A stretch of 64,000 nt of DNA from Dromaius novaehollandiae (GCF_036370855.1 NC_088102.1:19511001-19575000), one strand, 5' to 3'. Positions 14,305-26,362 are shown, counted from the stretch's first letter. Numbers and translations: made by a program. The notes: a model not told the origin generated them from the letters alone.

Positions 14305-15661
14305 GTGCAAACTTCATGAATGTAATCCAAAAGCACATGCTCAGTAGTGGTAGTTTACTGTTGCCATTTAGATGTTATCTATTTCTGTCAAGGAGACAGG
14401 GCAATTTGAGAGCTATTCTCTGCAGGATGAACTTTTCAAATGCAGGTAAAAGGTCTCTGCAAAAAAAAAAAAATATATATATATATATTATTTTGGTAGC
14501 TACTGCTCATCCTGTTTGCATAGGTGGGGTCTGCATGCTGTTTGTGAAGGCAGATCTTTCTTCTTCTTTGGGGAGGAAGCCCTGAACATTACTAAACAGG
14601 TACTGACTAGGTTTGGTCAGGTTTGGAGTAGTAAATAAAACCCCTTGTTAAATTTTAAATACCCTTCAGCTTTTACTATTGTGCTGCAGTTCATGCACCA
14701 TGCCTTGAAACCTCTGTATTGTGGGTTTGCACAAGGTATCGTATGTATTAATTTGACTAATGAAGAGAATGTATACACGGATCATTGGAGGGTGGGCTGC
14801 CTACTTTTAAAGTGTATTAAAATTTACACCATGACTTGTGGGGAAAAGATTAAATAAAAAAATAATCTTATTTAGGTAGTGTTTTTCATCTTGAAAGATT
14901 CTTACATAAACTTCTATCTGGGCATATGCACTTTACCACCAAAATCAAACTTAGCAAACATGGATTCTCTGTGATAAGAATTAGTGAATGCTTCGTATTT
15001 AGGGCAGTAAGTAAAAGCAAAAGTATCCTCAGTCACTGGAAGAAGCCAGATTCTGATTTTTCAGGCCTGACTTCTGTTTGATTTCAGTGGATGCGCTATG
15101 CAGTTAAGAATCAAATGCAAATCCCAGTCTAAATTATAATTACTTCAGCTGGAATTTGGCCAGTGGGATAAATGTTCTGCTTTTGTGGAAAGTATATCCT
15201 TAATGAGATCTATAACTACTACCAATATTCAATACTTTGGGGGTTTCTGAAGTCTTATCAGAAAGAATTTGTCCTCAGTTCTCAAAGGTGTTTGCATTTG
15301 TAAACTGAGACAGAAAGGTATACTTAATAAGGAGTAATTCCTAACAAAGCAGTTACTCCAGGGTATTCTGTGAAGGTATCTGTCTACTTACTTTCTCTCT
15401 CTGCCTAGACCACCTTAGCTGTTAGGAGGAACATGGCAACATTTTTAACTCACTAGAGTCCCAAGCTTCCAGAGGTATCAGTGTTTTTCATGAGTTCAGG
15501 TTGTTGGTTTTAGTCAGGGATAACTATTGAAGAATTGGTATTGGATTAAATGGAGGTGGTTTGGTTAACACACTCATCTGGCTGCTTCAGGTCTAAACTG
15601 TACTGCATGTTGTAAGGTAGGTGAGTAGCATTTGCCTGACTTTTTTTGTTCATTTGTGTAG
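14305..15661 (+). other. CCDC88C intron
   Basis: GT-AG intron of 1357 bp ending CATTTGTGTAG. It contains an A13(AT)n microsatellite at 14461-14489. Nothing else is recognised. Confidence 0.85.
14461..14489. repeat. A-run plus (AT)n microsatellite
   Basis: A13 followed by about eight AT units. Confidence 0.95.
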
Positions 15662-16732
15662 ATAAAGGACCTTAAACAAGAAAATGATCACCTTAATCAA
15701 GTGGTCTTATCCTTGAGACAAAGATCTCAAGTAAGCAACGAGGCCAGAGTAAAAGATATTGAAAAAGAGAACAAGATCCTTCATGAAACTGTTACAGAAA
15801 CTAGTAGCAAACTGAGCAAACTGGAATTTGAGAAGAAACAATTACAAAAAGATTTTGACCAGGTTAAAGAGAAAGTGGAAAGAGCGGAAGAAATGGAGAA
15901 AGAACTCCATCAGCTGGAGAGGGAGAATGAACAGCTCACAAAGAAGGCAGCAGCCATGAAAATAGTGACAGAAAAAGTTGAAGTTCTTGAGCAGGAAAAT
16001 GGGGATCTGGAAGTGGAAAATAGGAAATTAAGAAAATCCCTGGACACACTGCAGAATATTTCCATCCGGCTTGGGGATCTGGAAAGGGACAACAAGCAGT
16101 TGGATGAAGAAAATCTGGAGCTCAGGAGAGTGGTAGAGACCATGAGATTTACCAGCACAAAAATGGCACAAATAGAAGCAGAAAATAAAGATTTGGAGAG
16201 GGAGAAAGAGGACCTAAGGAAGAATGTAGAAATGTTAAAAGTTCTGAGCAAGAAATCAGAAAGGCTGGAGCTAAGCTATCAAAGTGTCAACTCCGAAAAC
16301 CAGAGACTTCAGCAAATGCTGGAGAACAGCAGCAAAAAGATCCAGGAGCTAGAGAAAGAAGTGCAGGGAATGGAGAGTGAAAATCAGGTCCTCCAGAGAA
16401 ACCTGGAGGAGCTAAAGATTTCTACCAAACGGCTAGAGAGGTTAGAGAAAGAGAACAAAGACCTGGAGCAAGAAATGTCTCAGCTGGAGAAAGACAAAAA
16501 AATGCTAGAGAAAGAAACAAAACGGCTTTGGCAGCAAGTGGAACTGAAAGATGCTATTTTGGATGATAGCACAGTAAAGTTGGCAGTTGCTGAGAAAGAA
16601 AACAAGACACTAGAAAAGGAAATTGCTCGATTCAGAGATTCATCTAATAAGCTGAAAGAATTTGAAAAGGACAATAAAGATCTCATAAAACAAGTAAAAA
16701 TTGATAAAAGAACACTAGCTACATTGGGAGAG
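15662..16732 (+). CDS. CCDC88C: CCDC88C largest coiled-coil exon
   Basis: Residues 258-614 (357 codons), from [11 protein letters not shown] to KRTLATLGE. It is entirely charged coiled coil, very rich in E, K, L, N and Q, with no Pro. Recurrent L-E-x-(E/D)-N-x-x-L units occur, and their Asn residues are spaced 24, 7 or 31 apart over at least four consecutive repeats (about 15923-16185). Highly conserved Daple blocks include [17 protein letters not shown] and [13 protein letters not shown]. Acceptor TTTGTGTAG ends at 15661; donor GAG|GTAAGC follows 16732. Phase 0-0. The open frame running past 16732 to 16825 is intron read-through. Confidence 0.98.
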
Positions 16733-17478
16733 GTAAGCAAAATAATACTACTATCTTCATCACAGTGCTATTTTTTTCTGCTCTGCCAAGTAGCAAAGGG
16801 AGCCATCTATCCCTTGGCTATTTGATCTATGAATTAGGAGATCTTCAGAGTCTTAGCAGGCATCACAGGATAGCATTGCCTTTTGGATGTAGAACTTGCA
16901 AAAATTAAAACATACCACTCTTTTTGTCTAATTACACTGCTACAGCATAATTACGCTTGTTCAGTTATGCCAGTAATTTTCTCTGTGTCCAAAACTCAGT
17001 CCATAGTAAAAATGCTTAAGTCCCTCAGCAACAAATCTTAACCACGTCATCTCAGGAAACTTGCATATTGAAGCCCTGTCACTTGTGTGTGCACGCGCGC
17101 ATGCACTAAAGTGCAGGCTGGGCTTCTCATATTAGTTGCTGAGGCGGGGAACTCCCTCTGCTGGTGCTGCATCCTCTGGCCTGCACATCCCTTCTGCTGG
17201 CAGGTGAGCAGGATGACAGTGTTGGCAGCAGAAATTCACTACCGTGAGCAAGACAGAGGCCAAAAGAAGCATTCTTCAGTTTCATGTTGAGTAAACTGTA
17301 AATAAAGAGAATCATTTTAATTCTGCACTGAGCTGACACTGAAGAATTTTCACTGACCTTCTTGGGACTAGGATTTTATCCAGTGCCTTTTTTTATACTC
17401 TTTGGTTTAAATATCTCCAGTGCTGGATAATTATCATTGTCCTTTTTACAGCAACTAATCATGTCAGTGCTATTGCAG
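16733..17478 (+). other. CCDC88C intron
   Basis: GT-AG intron of 746 bp ending GTGCTATTGCAG. A short GTGTGTGCACGCGCGCATGC stretch lies near 17085. No gene is seen. Confidence 0.85.
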
Positions 17479-17612
17479 GATTTGGTCTTGGAGAAGCTGA
17501 AGAGTCAACAGTTGTCTAGTGAGCTGGACAAACTGGGCCAGGAACTGGAGAAGATAGGATTGAACAAAGAGCTTCTGCTACAGGATGACAATGGCAATGG
17601 CAGTGATGACAC
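17479..17612 (+). CDS. CCDC88C: CCDC88C coding exon, coiled-coil end / linker
   Basis: Residues 615-658 plus two bases of codon 659, from [17 protein letters not shown] to GNGSDD. The coiled coil breaks at an acidic Gly/Asn/Asp stretch (DDNGNGSDD), a likely flexible hinge also present in Daple homologues. Donor AC|GTGAGG follows 17612. Length 134 nt, phase 0 to 2. Confidence 0.95.
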
Positions 17613-17850
17613 GTGAGGAAACTGAGCTCTCTTACTCATGCTTGTGACTGTGCAGGCTCTCCATCAGACATCCTAATTCAACCCTCTAGCTTAAAGAAGC
17701 CCCTTCTTTTCTGTTATCATCTCCATTCTCACTCCAGTTACCCTTACCAATTTTGAACACACAGCCTATTTTTCTGTAGCAAGCCTGGCAATATCCTGCA
17801 AGGTTTGCAAAACCTTTTCTTGGAAAGAATGAAAGAAGGAAGAAATACCA

Positions 17851-17910
17851 TTCTCTCTCTCTCTCTCTCTCTTTCCCTCTCTCCCTCTCCCTCTCTCCCT
17901 CTCTCCCTCC
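17851..17910. repeat. (CT)n / (CCCTCT)n pyrimidine tract
   Basis: Sixty bases of pure pyrimidine on the plus strand: (TC)n followed by irregular CCCTCTCT units. Confidence 0.95.
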
Positions 17911-18551
17911 ATGCTAGCTAGTATTATCACAGTTCCCTTGTAGAGTCGCTGGGTAACCACCTCAGTGATCCACTGTGTATTTTCCTCCTGGTAGTCTCTT
18001 TAAAAGCAAGAACAACAGTGCCTACCTGTTGTCCTTCAGATGGTGTATGCCAAGACTTGGTGATCCAACCAACTCTTAATGTAAACGTAGATGTTGCCTA
18101 AGAAATTCCTGATGGCAAATCCTATAGTCATTAACAAAGAAAGCCCAACAATCCACATGTGTATAGGCCTCTTGATGAGACCTAGTTAGAGAAACATATG
18201 CTTTTTGGAAAAATTTTAGGGCTTATTGCAGCTTTTTCTCCCCATCAGGAATGTACAGAAGAGACATGAGAAGAAATATCTGTAGTGTAATTAGGGGCAG
18301 AATAGAAAAACTTATTTGCTTTTAAATTATATAGCTTTAAATATTCCTGTAGAGCTATATAGGTATTATTGATTGGATTGGTTGGATTTTCTATAAGCAG
18401 GTTCCTCAGCAATAATCTATCAGCTGTGCACTAGAGGATTCCGTTCCTGAAAAAGCAAATGCATGTAATGTAACGTGATGAGATTTAGAATGAGTGAAGG
18501 CAAAGTCTACTATCTGGATGGTGGCTCATAACCTAGTGGCAGATGTTGGAA

Positions 18552-18553
<2 letters not shown>

Positions 18554-18582
<29 letters not shown>
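18554..18582 (+). repeat. T29 run serving as splice polypyrimidine tract
   Basis: Twenty-nine T residues ending 14 bases before the exon that starts at 18597. They are followed by CTCATGTTTTTTAG. Confidence 0.95.
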
Positions 18583-18596
18583 CTCATGTTTTTTAG

Positions 18597-18738
18597 AAAA
18601 TACAAGATTCTAGAAAGCAAAACTGAATCAGCACTGAAAACAGCAGTAGCTGTGAAAGAGGAAAAGATTGCAGTGCTGGAAGCTCAAGTGAAAGACTCTC
18701 TGAACTTGAACCAGCAGTTACAGAATGAGCTAAATATG
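18597..18738 (+). CDS. CCDC88C: CCDC88C coding exon, coiled coil
   Basis: Completes codon 659 (Thr) and encodes residues 660-706, from KYKILESKTESALKT to QLQNELNM. Helical sequence with MKEEKI-type conservation (VKEEKIAVLEAQVKDS). Acceptor TTTTTTAG ends at 18596; donor ATG|GTAAGA follows 18738. Length 142 nt, phase 2 to 0. Confidence 0.95.
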
Positions 18739-19325
18739 GTAAGAGGTGAACTGCATTTTAAATGTTCTCAATATGTTTTTGCACATTCACGTGCGTTTTG
18801 CTCAACAAGAACAAATTATATGTGTTTCTTTCCTCACCATATACAAGTTCCCTCCAAGGCTGTTTGGTTTGACTGCTTTCTTCTGTCCCATTGTATATAG
18901 TAGTACTGATGTTGGCAAAATTCTTAGGCTGTGGTCCGGGGCAGGAGTTTTTTAAGTAACCACTGTTTGTAACCTCTCTTTCCCCATGTTTGTTTCCTCA
19001 TGCACCATGTTGCATGGTGGTTTTTTCCACTTTCTTCAATGAAAGTATAGGCTGAGGCAAACTGCAGTTGAAACTTCTCACTGAGGATAGCCTGTTTGTT
19101 AGGTGACAGTGAGCTTGAGTCAAGGGCTGGCTGACTGCAGGCCAAGAGACACAGGCTCCTTCACCTGTGTGTGCCTCAGCTTCCCAATCTGTGAAGCAGG
19201 GGTAATAGTTCTTGAATCCCTTTAAATGCTTACAGTGTAAAAGAGGAACTGCATATTACATTATTATTAATATAAAAACCCAGTGTTGAATGAGTTGTAA
19301 AATTTGTTCCTTGTTGGCTTTACAG
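18739..19325 (+). other. CCDC88C intron
   Basis: GT-AG intron of 587 bp ending TTGGCTTTACAG. Open frames running into it from the preceding exon are read-through. Nothing else is seen. Confidence 0.85.
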
Positions 19326-19514
19326 GTGAAGAAGGACTTTGATGCACTCAAACAGACCCAACAGGATGGACAGTGCGCTCAGAATTCACTGAAGTATTCT
19401 GCAGAGAAATTCATTCCCAATCACCAAATGAAGGAGAAATTAGAAACAGGACACCGAGAAGCTACCATGGAGCTTCTGAAACTGAAAGACAGGACAATAG
19501 AATTGGAAAGGAAT
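19326..19514 (+). CDS. CCDC88C: CCDC88C coding exon, interrupted coiled coil
   Basis: Residues 707-769, from VKKDFDALKQTQQDG to LKDRTIELERN. The first half is less helical (QNSLKYSAEKFIPNHQ) and variable in the family. The second half returns to the conserved EATMELLKLKDRTIELERN. Acceptor GCTTTACAG ends at 19325; donor AAT|GTAAGC follows 19514. Length 189 nt, phase 0-0. Confidence 0.95.
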
Positions 19515-19887
19515 GTAAGCCTTCTTGCATTTCCTGTTATCCCTCAAACTTCCCTTGTGACCATGGGTGGATCGCTAGGACCTGTTTTTTCAAGGCTATA
19601 GGAATCTGGTGGGCTTTTTGAGCATTCAAGTCTACCAGATTCCTCAGACATCTCTTATACCATTAGTCTCCTGTGGTCCTATTTGTCTTGTGTAGCATTT
19701 CTATGGGGATGAACCTTGTGTTTAATATCTGTCCTACCTTCCTTTAATGCTGGGAAGAATTTCCTCTTGCACATTAGTTGCAGGAGGATCATCATAATTG
19801 GGTCTCATCTTTGATAGGACTCCAAATGATCAGAACAGCTGTTTCATTTCTTCCTGTTACCTCCCTTCCATCCCATCTGTCTTTTAG
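19515..19887 (+). other. CCDC88C intron
   Basis: GT-AG intron of 373 bp ending CATCTGTCTTTTAG. No feature is recognised. Confidence 0.85.
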
Positions 19888-20049
19888 AATGCTGCCCTGC
19901 ATACTGAGAAGCAGCTGCTTAAAGAACAGCTGAAGCACTTGGAAATGCAGAATGTCTCCTTCAACAATCAGATCCTGACACTACAGAAGCAAAATGTCTT
20001 CCTTCAGGAGCATAACACTGCCCTGCAGACGCAGACAGCCAAGCTCCAG
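19888..20049 (+). CDS. CCDC88C: CCDC88C coding exon, coiled coil
   Basis: Residues 770-823, from [15 protein letters not shown] to LQTQTAKLQ. Gln-rich coiled coil ([19 protein letters not shown]). Acceptor GTCTTTTAG ends at 19887; donor CAG|GTCAGA follows 20049. Length 162 nt, phase 0-0. Confidence 0.96.
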
Positions 20050-21166
20050 GTCAGAACAACCCTGCACCTTTGTGCCAATAGACTGGATTTCATTATGGTA
20101 GTGCGGAGATGACAGCTGACAAGAAAATGGTGGCTGGTGTACTTACATAAAGATGAGGCTCATAAAGAGGAGCTTAGATTGAGATCTGAATTTCTCCAAG
20201 CTAGGGGAGAAATTGGCTCTATAGCTACTATCTGAGTTTATCTTTATGAAGTAGGTAATTATTTGAGGCCAATTTTTAAAATGAACTAATGGTGCAGCAA
20301 AATCTAGATCTGTTGTTCCAGAAGCTGCACTGAAGTAAAAGGTCTTTGCTCTTTTTCTGTTAATGCTGTGTCTGTGAAAGAACTTTGAAGAAATGGGAAT
20401 AGGACATGAGCCAGCTCCCAAGAAACACTGTAGCAATGGGTTCAGATCAGTTTTCAGACTTTCAGACAAAATGTCCAAGTTGCCTATGAAAAGCAGTTAT
20501 TCTTAAATGTCATTTTAATTCTGAAAAAACAAATTTAGCTCAAGAAAGAGAAAAATTTTTAAAGACAAACTTGGATTAGCTGTAGTTTTGATATTGTCTG
20601 AATTCCACTTTCTCCTAGTTTTTCAACCTGCAGTTCACATAGTTTTTTGGTTCTTTTAAATTAATTCTCACCTGAAAGTGAAATAGAGCAACAGCATATA
20701 AAACCAGTGCACAGTACATCTACTGAAATCAAACTTGTTAGGAATGCTGCCCCCACACACAGTGGTGCAGTTCATTCTGTTGTGTTTAGATGAACTTAAC
20801 AAGTTTTCATTCAGTTATACACAAGCATGGAGCAACTTTGGCTTTTGTACATGATGTCAGAGCTATAGTTGGGTTGCCAGTATTCCAGCTCACCATAGTC
20901 TTCAGTCTGAAGACTATCTGCTAGCATAACAGTGTCGTTAGTTTGGCGGTTATCCTGATGAATTTCAGACCCTTGCTAGCAAGACTTTGTGTGGTGTGTA
21001 TTACTATGCTGAAATGATGCCAAAGTGTCCATAAATGTCTTAAGTCTAAAAAGTTATAGATGTATGCTTGACTAATTGTATGCAGATATAAACTGTTATT
21101 ACATGTTTGTTATATGTACTGGTAAGTGTAAATAAATATGCTTGCTTTTTATTTGAGAAACTTTAG
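20050..21166 (+). other. CCDC88C intron
   Basis: GT-AG intron of 1117 bp ending GAGAAACTTTAG. No gene or mobile element is recognised. Confidence 0.85.
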
Positions 21167-21444
21167 GTAGAAAATTCAACCCTCAGCTCCCAGAGTGCTT
21201 CACTGATGGCCCAGAATGCTTTACTGCAAAATCAGCAGACAGCCAAGGAGAATGAGAATGAAACTCTACTGAAACAGAAGGAGCAGTTAAAAGCTCAATA
21301 TGAGTCATTGCTTCAGGATCATGAACATCTTGCTTCACTGCATGAGCGACAGTCCACAGAATATGAAATGCTAATAAACCAGCACAGCTGCCTGAAAACA
21401 TTACACAAAAACCTGGATCTGGAGCATAAAGATCTTGGTGAGAG
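21167..21444 (+). CDS. CCDC88C: CCDC88C coding exon, coiled coil
   Basis: Residues 824-915 plus two bases of codon 916, from [14 protein letters not shown] to LEHKDLGE. The conserved block [18 protein letters not shown] is followed by [19 protein letters not shown], close to human Daple. Donor AG|GTATGC follows 21444. Length 278 nt, phase 0 to 2. Confidence 0.96.
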
Positions 21445-24400
21445 GTATGCTCACTGTTCAGTGCCTAGGGAAGTTGCATAGCCAAAATGTTAGTCTTAAA
21501 CTTTGATCTCCAATTGTAAACAAAAGTTACTATTTTATTATAGTAAGGTGTTATCTTGACAAGGTGTCTTCTCATTTTTGTTGTCATTAGGAGATTAGAT
21601 GAAAATACTTGAAAATCTGTGTATTTCAGACCTGTGAACGTTGCAGACCATGGATGACTCTTGATTTTTAGCAAACAGGGTCTTGGGGAATACACTGTCA
21701 GAAGTAGCTTAAAGGCCTTTACTATGTTTGAGGCTCTAGGCTGTAATAACACATATCCTTAAAAAGATTTTCCCAGTCCTACTGTGTGATCTGTTTTCTT
21801 GTCATACAATAAGATCTGTAAGTCAGCTAATTAATTACCTAAGTGTGAGTCATATGGGGAAACAATATAAATCATTGATGATTTTGTGTGGCATCACCTA
21901 TATGGCCTAAGAGGCTGTCTGACGGAAGCCACCTTGAGCCAGATGTGAAATAGTGATGTATTATTTATTTCCTTCTAGTTCTCACAATCTAAGGCGTTTG
22001 TTTCAGGACTTTCAGTTGAACTGTGAAATCGGATTAATCAATTTATTGTTTAGTTTCTAGTCAGTGTCATTTTCTGACAATTGTGCTCGAGTGAAACAGT
22101 ATAAATAATATACTACTACATAAAGGCCACTCTGCCTACCCATCAGAACTTTTTTTTTTAACCATTTTACCGTTATTTTCCCCCAAATACCTAGTTTTTA
22201 GGTTGAGTTTCTATGGGCTGGGTCAATGGTCAAGAGCAAGGGTCTGAGTTGGGTCAATGGTAAAGGGCATGTCAATGGTGATCTTTGAGGGTGGACTAAA
22301 AAGTGGTGCTAAACTTTCCCAAACCCAAAGGAGCTGGCAGTACAGTGTGCAGTAGATTTTGATAAAGTACAGAACTAAATCTATTGTGATGAAAATATCC
22401 ACCGAGGCTGCTTGACAGGACAGCTGCTTGGCTGTCAACTAAATAATGAGCTGTAAGTGATTACAGACACTGTTCATGCTTACCAAGTAGACTCGGACTG
22501 ATTAATGGTTGTCACTGATGCAGGCTTTGCTTAAGAATATCACACTGCGGTGTGTAGGTGCAGTTTGCTGGGTTCCTTCTTTTCTTAATGAGTACCACTT
22601 ATTAAACAGTTGTAGCACAAGAAAACAATGGCTTTCTGAAAAATAGGTTCTCTCTAGTGATAAGTGCTCAGACCACTATTGTGAACACTAACGATTTGGA
22701 TCCTCTCTTACTGAGGTGTGACTGCCAGTGAGAAATGTTGCAGGGGAGCAGATGTTGATCTTTTGTATATGCTGAGCAGGTTGATTTTTGGCAGTTCTGA
22801 GAGCGCAGCGTCCTCCTCAGCAGGTCGGTCTGGAAGATGCTTGTCAAGGTGACTTGTCCAAGGACAGCCTGTGTCTCCATTTGACTGTTAGGGGCGGGGG
22901 GAGGAAGAGAGAGAAATTACCACCACCACCACCCCCATGTGCTATCTATATTCAGCTTGCTGGGAAGGGCAGAGGGGAGTAAGTTTGAAAAGCATCTGGA
23001 AGAGACCTGTTTGTTTTCTTCTGTCACTCAGTGCCATTTAGGTGCTAAGATGAAATCTCTCACCTTCAGCTAGAATACACCACCCACTAAATGTTCCCAG
23101 AACAGCTGAGGACAGCTGAGCAGCCGGCTTGTGCAGTGTGAGCAAGATGGGCTTTGCTTGTCCCAGACTCCAAAGCAGTCTGTTTTTCTCCGTTGGTGAC
23201 AGCATGTTTAATCATAGTTCTGTTGCTTATGGCAGGACTGCACTCCTGCAGAAACCTGTGATTGCAGCTTGTATAGAAAAATCCATAGCAACTTTAGTTA
23301 GCTTGTGGCCTGCTAATGCTCTGTGCAGCCAGGATCCCTAAGGTTTGTGCAGCTCAGTGATGCCTGTGATACCACAGAATGTTTTCTGCACCTGAGTAAA
23401 CTTCATTAAACCTCCCTCAACTATATCTGCATAGTCTTAGTACTGCACTGTGGATTTAATAATAGGTTGTGTGTAACTGTAGTGAAATGGCCTGTCATAG
23501 CCCAGCAAACCACAGACATGTGGGTTTGACTTAGCAAGAAAAGGAAAGTTGGTATGTTGGAGCCATTTACTGTTAACAGCAGTTTCTTTACTCTGTGGTG
23601 TTTGATTGGCTGCCTCAGTTAACAGAGGAAAGCTGGGCTCTTCTGCCTGCATTTTTAAATTGCTTTAAATATTGCATGTTACTAAGAGGAGATGATAACT
23701 TACTAGCTACGGCTGTTTGGCAGAGCCTTGAGCAGTTCTTTGTGATTTGTTCTGAACAACTCTGTAATCCTGCACAAACACTGGAAAAACTCATCCCACT
23801 GGAAAAAGAGAAGACCTGCTGTGCAGGGTTACATATTGCAGCAGTTGCATTATTACGTTAGCAGTGCTGTCTGGGAATCATATTTATGGATTCCTTCTGC
23901 CATATGCTTCCTATCATAGTTGAACATTTTTAAAATTTTCTGTCACAAATATCTACCCGCGGTATCTCTCTAAACAGAGCAGCAGAAGGGGTGAAAGCCA
24001 AAAACCACAGTTGGAACAGGAGTAAAGAGGAATATGGCTGTTCAAGTCAGAAATGGATTGCATCAGAGCCAAAATGTATTTTATTTGCCTCTATAAGGAA
24101 ATATTTATAAAAACCCTCTTCCCATTTGCTTGGGGCTAATGCTAAAGAAATGGAGTGAGCATGAATGTTGAGTAGCCTGTGGGTTGGGTAACCTTGCCCA
24201 TTGGTAAAGCCTCTCCTTGCAGTGGTATGCTCGTGCTCATCAGGTTGTGTAAATCCTGCTCAAATGGTAGCCTCCCTGATGAATCCAGACAACAAGTGAA
24301 TTTTACTTAGGGATTTCACGAGGGCTCTGGTGATGCAGGATCCATCTGCATTCTTGCAGACAATCTCAAATTTCATATCTATCCCCTAATGTTTAAGGGA

Positions 24401-26218
24401 GCAGCTCTGGTCCACCACAGGAGTTCCCATGCTCGAAGGCAGCATGGGGAGCTGGGCCAACTGGTAAAACTGGACCAGTATGCTGCTTCCTTCTAAGTAG
24501 TCCTCATTAAAAATAATCGGAAGCCTTGGGTTGGGTAAAAATGAACAGAGGAGCCTTATCAAAGGGAAATGATGAAAGCATTTCCAACAGTGTTTCTACA
24601 GAGAAGGCCAAGGTAATCTCTGCCAAGGTATTGACTGTGGAGTTTGTCTTCTCAAACTTTGGATTGGCACACAGTCTTGTTTGAAAATCCTTCTGGGAGC
24701 TGGTTGTGAAACCTTCCTCTGCTTTCAGGTTCTTCTATTTGTTGTACAGACATTGAATTTGAAATGTTCGGGAGCTGAATTAAGGAAGAAAACAAATAAA
24801 TAGGGTTAATTAAACTCCACTGCTACCACTGGGAATGAATAGTAAAAAGCAGTTTTTGTCTGGGAGACAGGTATTTTTCTGTGTGGCCATTCAATGGACT
24901 GGAATTTGGGACAGGCTGTAATATGACTCTGGGATGAAGGGAATGGTAGCCTGAAAGAAAAACAAGTTGGCAGGAGCCAATGTACTTGGTGCTTTCTGCT
25001 GCGTTTCTTTTCGTTTTGAAGTTTCTGTGGCTGCAGAGTGACTGTCTGCTCTGCATTCATCTCTGCTAAGACAAGTCAGCAGTGGCTGGTGGGACAGGTG
25101 CAGACGATGTTTGTTATAACTTTTTCAAGCATTGCTGTGTCTTCTGTTGGATTGTGGTTTTAAAATTGCTTAAAATGAGTCTTCTGTGAGTGGCATAGAT
25201 TTCTCTGCCCAGGCATATTTCAGGGCAGTATCCTTTTATCACTGTCACAGACAAATGTGCTGGTGAGTTTGACCTTCTCTGCTGCAGTGTCCGCAGTTGT
25301 TTCTGCTAGTTGTATGGGTGGGTGCAGCCTCTGACAGAGACCACCAGAGGAGAAAATCTTCAGAGAACAGCTTGCTGTTTTACCAAGTGGCCTCAACCCA
25401 CCTCGTGCTGTGCGCCGTTTTCTGAACACAGGCACAGTAGCCACTCAGGGAAGCTGAGCCCACCTAACCTATTCCTGTGCCAGGTATCAGCAAAGTTGTG
25501 CCACCGTTGCTGCTATTTTAGAAAATTTAAAATATAGTTGAAAGCCTCTGCCCTCTCTCTCTGCCCCAGTCCCTGCTGTCAATGACTTGCACGCAAATTG
25601 AATAAGCCAGGTAACAGAGCCCTGTCCCATCGAGGCCCAGGCACAAACACCTGTGCTGCCCTTGGATCTCTCACTGGTGAACAAGCAGTGGGGTCAGCCT
25701 CTGCTTGTGGGTGCTTCACTGTCACCTCTTCCTGATACTGTCCTTGTTGTCTGTCTGGAGTATGCAGGAGGTAAAGTTCATTTCACTGGGGTGTTTTTTT
25801 TGCTTTTTGGTTGCTTCTTTCTGCTTTTAAGTCATCTTGAAACCTGCCACTGATGATTATTTATGAACAAGAACCCAGTTAAATGATGCAGTTTCTCTCC
25901 ACCTTGGGGACTCAAGTACTTTCTATCAAATGATCAGGATCTGAAAATGAAATAAAGTTCTGACAATTGCATTCCAATTTCTTTTCGTTTTTGTCTTTCC
26001 CCTAAAAAACCTCTGGGCTTACAGATTAAACTGAGTTCTATCCACACTGGAATTCTTCAGTCTCAGTGGATTTTTAACCACACAAATCTGTACAAAACTG
26101 AACAGATGGAAAATAAACTCACTTTTGATGGTTGTAGTTTCATCTATTAAAATAATCTTCAATTAGAAGAAGAAAAGTGCATGAATGAAAGCTAAGTGTG
26201 CTTACTCTTCTCTTGTAG
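21445..26218 (+). other. CCDC88C intron (4.8 kb)
   Basis: GT-AG intron ending CTTCTCTTGTAG. It contains a short triplicated GTCAATGGT-type motif at 22220-22280. Several 60-90 codon open frames (for example 23595-23861 plus) have no recognisable homology and no matching splice phase. No mobile element is confidently recognised. Confidence 0.8.
22220..22280 (+). repeat. Imperfect short tandem motif (GGGTCAATGG)
   Basis: GGGTCAATGGT occurs at 22220-22230 and 22251-22261, each followed by a similar A-rich GGCA/AGCA segment. A third partial GTCAATGGT lies at 22271. Confidence 0.8.
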
Positions 26219-26362
26219 ATACAACAGTTTAATGAAACATAAGGCAGAACTGGAAGAGCTGGAAGTAGTTTTAAAAACTGAGAGAGAGGTTCTGCAACAA
26301 GAAAGGAAAACAAATGCAATAACCACTGGGGAAAATCAGAAGCTGAGGGAGGAACTTGACAG
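26219..26362 (+). CDS. CCDC88C: CCDC88C coding exon, coiled coil
   Basis: Completes codon 916 (Arg) and encodes residues 917-963 plus two bases of 964, from YNSLMKHKAELEELE to KLREELD. The heptad pattern continues (VVLKTEREVLQQERKT). Acceptor TCTCTTGTAG ends at 26218; donor AG|GTATGG follows 26362. Length 144 nt, phase 2-2. Confidence 0.95.

Larger units (their letters stand above)
17613..18596 (+). other. CCDC88C intron
   Basis: GT-AG intron of 984 bp. It contains a CT-rich tract at 17851-17910 and a T29 run at 18554-18582 that forms the polypyrimidine tract of the next acceptor. No gene is seen. Confidence 0.9.

Noticed and set aside
15910..16740. Minus-strand open frames (86-113 codons) inside the 1071-nt coiled-coil exon
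   Set aside because: They are Ser/Phe-rich mirror images of the Glu/Lys-rich coding strand, an expected artefact of coiled-coil codon bias.
23595..23861. 88-codon protein-like frame in the 4.8-kb intron
   Set aside because: No recognised homology and no splice phase compatible with the neighbouring exons (phase 2 on both sides).
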